Source: Bacteroidota bacterium
GTDB taxonomy: Bacteria > Bacteroidota > Bacteroidia > Flavobacteriales > Flavobacteriaceae
Assembly: GCA_004356305.1 (NCBI GenBank)
Contig: SMXJ01000054.1
Location: 1 to 11,862 of the forward strand
DNA: 11,862 nt
Direction: 5' to 3'
Shown in pieces: positions 7,153-11,862 of the stretch (its first letter is position 1; every line of letters begins with the position of its first letter). The position numbers and the translations under genes are program-made. The notes below the pieces were generated by a model. That model was not told where the DNA came from. It worked only from the letters and a program-made list of their open reading frames with translations, and searched no databases.

Positions 7153-8394
7153 TCAGCGATATTTTTTTGCCACCAGTTGAGCGATATTCACTATCACTTC
7201 AATCGCCTTTTGCATGCTTTCTACTGGAACATACTCGTATCGCCCATGAAAGTTATGTCCTCCTGCGAAGATGTTTGGGCAGGGAAGGCCCATAAAACTC
7301 AATTGTGAACCATCTGTTCCGCCTCTTATAGGTTTGATGATCGGTTCTATACCGATCTGTTTCATAGCCTCTTCGGCAATATCAACAATGTGCATAACCG
7401 GTTCTATCTTTTCACGCATATTAAAGTATTGATCCTTTATTTCTACTGAAATACGTTCTTCTCCATATTGTGCGTTCAAATCGGAAACTAATTTTGTTAT
7501 CATCTCCTTTCGTGCATCGAACTGAACCTGATCATGATCACGAATAATGTACTGCAATCGGGTTCCATCTACTTCGCCCTTAACGCTATACAGATGAAAG
7601 AATCCTTGCCGATCTTCGGTATGTTCGGGCGTTTCCATGCGAGGTAGCGAATTGATAAAGTCTGTGGCGATATACATGCTGTTCACCATTTTACCTTTGG
7701 CATCTCCCGGATGTACAATTTTTCCTTTTATAGTCACCACAGCACCTGCCGCGTTGAAATTTTCGTATTCCAATTCTCCAACCCGGCTTCCATCCATGGT
7801 ATAGGCCCATTCGGCACCGAATTTATCGACATCGAACTTATGTGCTCCCCGACCAATTTCTTCATCGGGAGTAAAGCCAACACGGATTTTCCCGTGTTTG
7901 ATCTCCGGATGATCGATGAGATACTCCATGGCCGAAATAATTTCAGTTATTCCCGCCTTATCATCCGCGCCCAAAAGGGTGGTTCCGTCGGTTGTGATCA
8001 AGGTTTGTCCTTTGTAAAGCAATAGGTCATCGAACTCATCAGGAGAAAGCACTATATTTTCAGCTTTATTCAATATTATATCCCCGCCGTCATAATTCTC
8101 TATAAGCTGTGGATTCACATTAGCTCCTGTAAAATCGGGTGAAGTATCGAAGTGAGATACAAAACCGATCACCGGCACATTTTCTTCGATATTAGCCGGT
8201 AAGGTGGCCATGATATACGCATTCCCATCGATGGTCACATCTTCCATCCCAATCTGTTTCAATTCGGTAACAAGTATGTTTGCCAGATCCCATTGTTTGT
8301 CGCTACTCGGTGTGGTTTCACTATTCGGATCGCTTTCAGTATCAATGGTCACGTAGCTTATAAATCGGTTGATCAAATGTTGTTTGTCTATCAT
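7153..8394 (-). CDS. pepT: Peptidase T (tripeptidase, M20B zinc metallopeptidase)
   Basis: PepT removes the N-terminal residue from tripeptides in the cytoplasm, finishing protein and peptide turnover. The 413-residue protein has family length and carries all the expected metal and catalytic residues. They are H81 and D83 (SHFDTS), bridging D144 (LGADDKAG), general-base E178 and ligand E179 (TPDEEIG), D201 (TMDGS) and H380 (GGHNFHGRYE). These correspond to H78, D140, E173, E174, D196 and H379 of the E. coli enzyme. The motif IKPIRGGTDGSQLS is the conserved part of the C-terminal catalytic domain, and a lid/dimerisation domain lies between. The ATG at 8394 begins MIDKQHLINRFISYV, the usual family opening. 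No signal peptide is present. The gene is convergent with yajC and divergent from the broken TonB receptor. Confidence 0.95.
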   Translation of the reverse strand: MIDKQHLINRFISYVTIDTESDPNSETTPSSDKQWDLANILVTELKQIGMEDVTIDGNAYIMATLPANIEENVPVIGFVSHFDTSPDFTGANVNPQLIENYDGGDIILNKAENIVLSPDEFDDLLLYKGQTLITTDGTTLLGADDKAGITEIISAMEYLIDHPEIKHGKIRVGFTPDEEIGRGAHKFDVDKFGAEWAYTMDGSRVGELEYENFNAAGAVVTIKGKIVHPGDAKGKMVNSMYIATDFINSLPRMETPEHTEDRQGFFHLYSVKGEVDGTRLQYIIRDHDQVQFDARKEMITKLVSDLNAQYGEERISVEIKDQYFNMREKIEPVMHIVDIAEEAMKQIGIEPIIKPIRGGTDGSQLSFMGLPCPNIFAGGHNFHGRYEYVPVESMQKAIEVIVNIAQLVAKKYR

Positions 8395-8498
8395 ATCAGT
8401 TAAAAAAATAAGATGCTAAAAATACCAAAAAAAGCACTGTTTAAAACGAATGAGAATATAATTGTAAATTACAACCACTAATTAAAAATAACCAACTA

Positions 8499-9104
8499 AT
8501 GAAACTAAAAAACTATTTAATTTGGGTAATTGCATTCCTAATGACATCGTTTGCGTATTCGCAGGAAGTTTCGGGTACAGTACGGACGATTCCAACACTC
8601 CCCTTGTGAGGAGTGAGTATAATTGTTAAAGGAACAACCACCGGGGCTGTTTCCGATTTTGATGGTAATTACACCATCGAAGCTGTAGATGGAGATACCT
8701 TGATTTTTTCCTATGTTGGGTTTGATACACGAGAAGCTGTTGTTGCCGGATCGACACTCGATCTGGTTATGGTTTCCGGAGTATCACTCGATGAAGTTGT
8801 ATTGTTAGGAACACGTAATCCCGGACGAACGGCCATCAATTCGGCAGTTCCGGTCGACGTACTGGATATTTCCGGTATCGTTGAAGGTTCACCGCAAATT
8901 ACGGTGACCGAGATCCTTAATTATGCCGCGCCTTCTTTTTCTTCTAATACTCAGACCATCTCAGATGGTACCGATCACATTGCACCTGCTTCTCTAAGAG
9001 GTTTAGGACCGGATCAGGTATTAGTACTTATCAACGGTAAAAGACGTCACAAAACGGCCTTAGTAAATGTAAACGGTACTTTTGGTAGAGGATCAGTTGG
9101 CTAA
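8499..9104 (+). pseudogene. TonB-dependent receptor, N-terminal fragment with frameshifts and truncated plug
   Basis: The ATG at 8499 starts a signal peptide (MKLKNYLIWVIAFLMTSFAYSQ) followed by EVSGT, the usual start of the carboxypeptidase-regulatory-like domain of Bacteroidota TonB receptors. Then the frame slips. At 8582-8608 a neighbouring frame reads TDDSNTPLV, and from 8610 the original frame resumes with GVSIIVKGTTTGAVSDFDG. This implies one base lost near 8580-8581 and one extra base at 8609, leaving an in-frame TGA at 8607-8609. The plug domain follows (LDEVVLLGTRNP, SLRGLGPDQVLVLINGKRRH, ALVNVNGTFGRGSVG). It stops at TAA 9102-9104, where aminotransferase sequence takes over. The rest of the plug and the entire outer-membrane barrel, normally 600 or more residues, are absent, so no transporter can be made. 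A downstream GTG at 8613 could start an open frame of 163 codons, but without a signal peptide. The indels could also be sequencing errors. Confidence 0.88.
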
Positions 9105-9369
9105 ATTGGATCTGAAGGATAGTGTATCCCTGGCCGATCATTTATTGAAACATTATGGTGTGGCGTTATTGCCGGGAGTTGATTTCTACTTTTCACCGGA
9201 TGAATTAATTTTTAGACTGGCTTATGTAGATTTTAATGGAAAAACAACACTTGCAGAATATCAAAAAAACAAAAATATACCCTTAGTTCTAAAATTTATT
9301 AAAACCTTTGCACCTAATATTTTTAATGGGGTTCAAATAATTATTGATTTTGTGAATTCCTTAAAATAA
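9090..9369 (+). pseudogene. C-terminal fragment of a PLP-dependent class I/II aminotransferase
   Basis: This frame is open from 9073 to the TAA at 9367-9369. It contains the end of a fold-type I aminotransferase: SLADHLLKHYGVALLPGVDF, then ELIFRLAYVDFNG, and a last helix FIKTFAPNIFNGVQIIIDF. The FRLAYVDF motif holds the conserved Arg that binds the substrate carboxylate. The PLP-binding Lys and the whole large domain, about 300 residues, are missing, so the fragment cannot be an active enzyme. Its 5' side merges into the TonB receptor fragment; the exact join lies somewhere in 9085-9110 and cannot be fixed without intact homologues. The only start codon is a TTG at 9082 inside receptor-derived sequence. 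The last ~130 bp are markedly AT-rich. It ends 27 bp before pyrD. Confidence 0.8.
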
Positions 9370-9396
9370 GATTGATCCAGAAAAACAACCGCCGAA

Positions 9397-10431
9397 TTGT
9401 ATAAATTAATAATCAGGCCCATATTATTTCTTTTCGACCCCGAAAATGTGCATCATTTTACGTTTAGAATGGTTCGTATGATGCACCGGATGGGGTTTGG
9501 GGGAATTTTTAGATATATTTATAAAACGAAAAATGACAAACTGAAACGCGAATTATTCGGACTCACATTCCCAAACCCTGTTGGCCTAGCCGCGGGCTTC
9601 GATAAGAACGCCAAATTGTACAAAGAGTTGTCAAATTTTGGTTTTGGTTTTATTGAGATTGGAACCGTTACTCCAAAGGCCCAACCCGGAAACCCAAAAA
9701 AGCGACTCTTCCGACTCAAAAAAGATGGCGCTATAATCAACAGAATGGGATTTAATAATGCCGGTGTCTCGGAAGTCGTGGTACAGCTTAAAAAGAACAA
9801 CCCTTCAAAAGCGATCGCAGACCGGGTTCTTATAGGAGGAAATATCGGTAAAAACAAGATCACGCCCATCGAAGAAGCCGTCAATGACTATTTGATCTGT
9901 TTTGATGAGCTGTTTGATTATGTAGACTACTTTGTTGTGAACGTGAGCTCGCCTAATACACCCAATCTGAGATCCCTTCAGGAGAAGGAGCCGTTGACCG
10001 CTTTGCTGCATGCTCTTCAAAATAAGAATTCAGAAAGATTATCACGGAAACCTATTTTATTAAAAATTGCACCTGACCTGACCAACGATCAACTTTTGGA
10101 TATCATAACTATTGTTTCAGAAACAAAAATTGATGGGGTTATTGCTACCAATACTACGATTGCCCGTGAAGGATTGGTTTCAGAGAACAAAAAGGAAGAT
10201 GGTGGATTGAGTGGAAAACCCTTATCAGCACGTTCAACAGAAGTAATTAAATTTCTTTCCGATAAAAGCAACAGAGCATTTCCGATCATCGGAGTAGGTG
10301 GCATACACTCTGCCGAAGATGCGATGGAAAAATTAAATGCAGGGGCAAGTCTTGTTCAACTGTACACAGGCTTTATCTATGAAGGCCCCTCGCTGGTCAG
10401 GTCCATCAACAATGCGCTACTTAAAGCTTGA
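9397..10431 (+). CDS. pyrD: Quinone-dependent dihydroorotate dehydrogenase (class 2)
   Basis: PyrD oxidises dihydroorotate to orotate, the fourth step of pyrimidine synthesis, at the inner membrane with FMN and a quinone acceptor. The 344-residue protein has the class 2 N-terminal helical extension (MYKLIIRPILFLFDPENVHHF). It also shows FMN-barrel motifs NPVGLAAGFDKNA (60-72), EIGTVTPKAQPGNP (87-100) and NRMGFNNAG (115-123), catalytic Ser in VSSPNTPN (S184/S185), LKIAPDL (222-228), GLSGKPL (270-276) and the phosphate-binding GVGGI (299-303). The start is TTG at 9397-9399. An in-frame TGA at 9373-9375 precedes it, no ATG lies between, and the next Met is residue 25, beyond the conserved start. 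Its 3' end overlaps the convergent spondin gene by 11 bp. No clear promoter was found in the 27 bp upstream, so transcription may come from the relic region. Confidence 0.93.
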   Translation: MYKLIIRPILFLFDPENVHHFTFRMVRMMHRMGFGGIFRYIYKTKNDKLKRELFGLTFPNPVGLAAGFDKNAKLYKELSNFGFGFIEIGTVTPKAQPGNPKKRLFRLKKDGAIINRMGFNNAGVSEVVVQLKKNNPSKAIADRVLIGGNIGKNKITPIEEAVNDYLICFDELFDYVDYFVVNVSSPNTPNLRSLQEKEPLTALLHALQNKNSERLSRKPILLKIAPDLTNDQLLDIITIVSETKIDGVIATNTTIAREGLVSENKKEDGGLSGKPLSARSTEVIKFLSDKSNRAFPIIGVGGIHSAEDAMEKLNAGASLVQLYTGFIYEGPSLVRSINNALLKA

Positions 10432-11335
10432 CCAATCGCTTCACCGAAATATTATTGAAGCTGTCAAGTACTTTTACCAAATAGATCCCACTTGGCAAAT
10501 TACTGACCTCTACTAGTTGTGAATTTGAACCAATATTATTCAACGTTATAACTTCAGTGCCCAATACGTTGTAAATATGTATGGCTTGCAGCGAATTTGA
10601 GCTTGAGATTGTGATGGCCTTACTAGCGGGATTGGGGAAAATAACAGTTTCATTCAGAATGACATCTTCAACCCCAAGTATGACCCCTTCCAATGTAATG
10701 GTGATACTCCCAATGATCTCGTTCGAAAAAGGAGTCATTCCCTGCTTGCTTGATATTGGGTCCTGCGGATCGGTATTCATATTTGTAGAGGTATAATCCA
10801 CACCGCTGTCGGTCCCGGCATCATATGGATAGAGGTTTAATATAATTTCATCGATCCAGTCCCCATCTGTATCCAGGAGGGATACACTGTTTATGGCGAT
10901 CATCCAGTCCGGACTGGGAGCGATCATGGAAAGCAAGGTGAGTAACGGGAAATCTTCTGTAGTAATGATATCGTTGATTATAATTTGTCCCTCTGCAGTA
11001 GGCAAGTCGTCTCCATCGATTACAGAATTTGCGTAGTTCAGGGCTATTGCGCTATTTACTTCAGTAAAGAAAATAGTGTTGCTACCCAGCTCTGCGATAT
11101 CCTCCACCCCCGGTGTCGCCAATCCACCCATTTCCACAAAGACCACCTGGTCATTATGAGTCGCTCCCACAAGTTTTGACCAGTGGGCATTGCCGGGTAA
11201 ATTACCACTGGAATGGGGATGCGCTGTTTGCGTCCAGTTACTCATAAAAGTAACCGAATAGGTTGCCTCAGATTGAGCATAAGAACAGACGGAAAACAGG
11301 GATATACTCAGCAGGAGTAATAATGGCTTTTTCAT
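10421..11335 (-). CDS. Secreted spondin-domain protein with T9SS C-terminal sorting domain
   Basis: The 304-residue protein begins with a signal peptide (MKKPLLLLLSISLFSVCSYAQ, residues 1-21). Residues about 24-215 match the spondin N-terminal domain known from animal F-spondin/mindin: YSVTFMSNWTQTAHP, GNAHWSKLVGATHND, SPDWMIAI (141-148), DTDGDW (155-160) and NLYPYDAGTDSGVDYTS (167-183). Residues about 225-304 form a type A T9SS sorting domain (ETVIFPNPASKAITI, IYNVLG, LPSGIYLVKV, final VKRLVKL), which directs export across the outer membrane and cleavage of the tail. It is therefore expected at the surface or in the medium. In animals the domain is linked to matrix and cell-surface binding; the bacterial role is unknown. 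The gene is convergent with pyrD, and its last 11 bp overlap the pyrD end. No dedicated terminator or consensus promoter was seen. Confidence 0.9.
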   Translation of the reverse strand: MKKPLLLLLSISLFSVCSYAQSEATYSVTFMSNWTQTAHPHSSGNLPGNAHWSKLVGATHNDQVVFVEMGGLATPGVEDIAELGSNTIFFTEVNSAIALNYANSVIDGDDLPTAEGQIIINDIITTEDFPLLTLLSMIAPSPDWMIAINSVSLLDTDGDWIDEIILNLYPYDAGTDSGVDYTSTNMNTDPQDPISSKQGMTPFSNEIIGSITITLEGVILGVEDVILNETVIFPNPASKAITISSSNSLQAIHIYNVLGTEVITLNNIGSNSQLVEVSNLPSGIYLVKVLDSFNNISVKRLVKL

Positions 11336-11409
11336 GGCAGTTGCAGTTTATTCCCAATAGGTCGATTATTTGTGCTTCGGCTTACGAAGAAATGATTTAT
11401 TTTTAAAAA

Positions 11410-11683
11410 ATGTTTGAAAACTTTCTATCATATTCTCGGGCAACCCTGGCACTGGTTATTTCTCCCGGGTTTTTGATGGGATCCTTCGGAAGGGACCGTA
11501 AGCCAGTTCTATATCTTAGGCATTACATTCATGTTAGTAACTTCCCTCACTTTTAGCAGTGTCGCTTTACTGGCCGGTAGTATTTCCAACTATTTATTGA
11601 ATCATAAAAAAGTAGGACTCTACTTAAAATGGTTACAGATTTCTATGTTTGTTGGGATTGCCGTTTATATTCTCGTTCACTGA
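11410..11683 (+). pseudogene. LysE-family amino acid exporter with internal deletion
   Basis: Two ends of a LysE/RhtB-type membrane exporter remain without its middle. From ATG 11410 the first 20 codons read MFENFLSYSRATLALVISPG, the family N-terminal helix, which normally continues with Pro-Asp. After 11469 this frame is nonsense and ends at TAG 11554-11556. From 11477, one frame over, EGTVSQFYILGITFMLVTS and LLAGSISNYLL lead through GLYLKWLQISMFVGIAVYI to TGA 11681-11683. This is the last two transmembrane helices of the same family. A normal member has about 210 residues, so about 120 residues are missing and the remaining ends are out of frame. The join lies close to CCCGGGTTTTTG (11464-11475), where SPG-type and LPGF-type codons could share bases. 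No functional exporter is possible from this copy. Confidence 0.82.
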
Positions 11684-11720
11684 TCTCTCAAGAACAGACA
11701 CCATAGGATTCTGAAAAAAT

Positions 11721-11748
11721 CGTAAATCGTACTTCGTAAATCGTATTT
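11721..11748 (+). repeat. Tandem heptad repeat CGTAnnT, four copies
   Basis: Four consecutive 7-bp units, CGTAAAT, CGTACTT, CGTAAAT and CGTATTT, lie in the intergenic region between the LysE relic and the HMG-CoA lyase start. Viewed otherwise, it is a 14-bp unit present twice with one mismatch. It ends 21 bp before the ATG at 11770, so it would overlap or precede that gene's promoter. Confidence 0.85.
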
Positions 11749-11769
11749 CAAAATACTATCTTTACATTA

Positions 11770-11862
11770 ATGGAAAAAGTCAAGATCATAGAATGCCCAC
11801 GCGATGCTATGCAGGGCATAAAGGACTGGATTCCCACCGAAAATAAGATACAATACATACAG
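11770..11862 (+). CDS. Hydroxymethylglutaryl-CoA lyase, N-terminal 31 codons
   Basis: Only 31 residues are in the window before the right edge. They read MEKVKIIECPRDAMQGIKDW followed by IPTENKIQYIQ, the opening of HMG-CoA lyase (mvaB/HMGCL type). This enzyme cleaves HMG-CoA into acetyl-CoA and acetoacetate at the end of leucine breakdown. The ECPRDAMQ segment corresponds to the family's EVGPRDGLQ motif, with the catalytic Arg (R11) and metal-binding Asp (D12). The ATG at 11770 immediately precedes the conserved strand, so the start is clear. The related class of isopropylmalate/homocitrate synthases shares the barrel, but the PRDAMQGIKDWIPTE wording favours the lyase. A weak -7-like TATCTTTA lies at 11757-11764, only six bases before the ATG. 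Confidence 0.85.
   Translation, partial: MEKVKIIECPRDAMQGIKDWIPTENKIQYIQ

Noticed and set aside
8457..8464. TATAATTG as a -7 promoter element for the TonB receptor relic
   Set aside because: It has one mismatch in the TTTG part and no TTG element at the proper distance upstream.
9519..9884. Minus-strand 121-codon frame opposite pyrD
   Set aside because: It is a shadow of the strongly conserved pyrD coding frame.
11375..11389. CTTCG-GCTTA-CGAAG inverted repeat between the spondin gene and the LysE relic
   Set aside because: The stem is only 5 bp and lacks an adjoining T-run on either strand; it could occur by chance.
8395..11769. A mobile element explaining the broken genes
   Set aside because: No transposase, integrase, long terminal inverted repeat or target-site duplication could be seen in this stretch.

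Overview
The window reads as chromosomal DNA of a Bacteroidota bacterium, most probably a marine-type Flavobacteriia/Flavobacteriaceae member. The pointers are a type IX secretion (T9SS) C-terminal sorting domain, a truncated TonB-dependent receptor with the flavobacterial carboxypeptidase-regulatory-like N-terminus, a single-domain PUR-alpha-like protein, an unusually long NusB, a Leu dehydrogenase, a TTG-N20-TAnnTTTG promoter of the Bacteroidota sigma factor, no obvious Shine-Dalgarno sequences, and moderate to low GC. No phage, plasmid, CRISPR, tRNA or rRNA signal was found.

Left part (1-4019, minus strand): a GTG-started ABC exporter half (2268-4019), a PUR-family nucleic-acid-binding protein (1810-2190) and a rho-independent terminator (1754-1781). 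These are followed by the first 569 codons of a secreted M14 zinc carboxypeptidase that leaves the window at base 1. Middle part (4061-7127, plus strand): a clear promoter drives a leucine/branched-chain amino acid dehydrogenase. Next comes a likely operon nusB - DUF1573 lipoprotein - yajC (transcription antitermination, an envelope lipoprotein of unknown role, and the Sec accessory membrane protein). It is closed by a perfect 20-bp-arm palindromic terminator that also serves the convergent pepT (tripeptidase T, 7153-8394, minus).

Right part (8395-11862): this is the unusual section. A TonB-dependent receptor gene starts at 8499. It carries two mutually compensating indels and an internal stop within its first 40 codons, and breaks off in the plug domain at about 9090-9104. 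At that point it is joined directly to the C-terminal end of a PLP-dependent class I/II aminotransferase. Next come an intact class-2 dihydroorotate dehydrogenase (pyrD) with a TTG start and, overlapping it tail-to-tail by 11 bp, a secreted spondin-domain protein with a T9SS tail. Then there is a LysE-family exporter relic in which only the first ~20 and last ~65 residues remain, joined out of frame. A four-unit CGTAnnT heptad repeat follows, and the 5' end of HMG-CoA lyase runs off the right edge.

Most of the window is ordinary housekeeping. The most notable pattern is two independent gene-fusion/deletion scars within 2.5 kb, flanking pyrD and the spondin gene. They indicate either a rearrangement-prone chromosomal segment or an assembly problem. 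I see no convincing new multi-gene system. All statements rest on reading motifs by eye; no database search was run.
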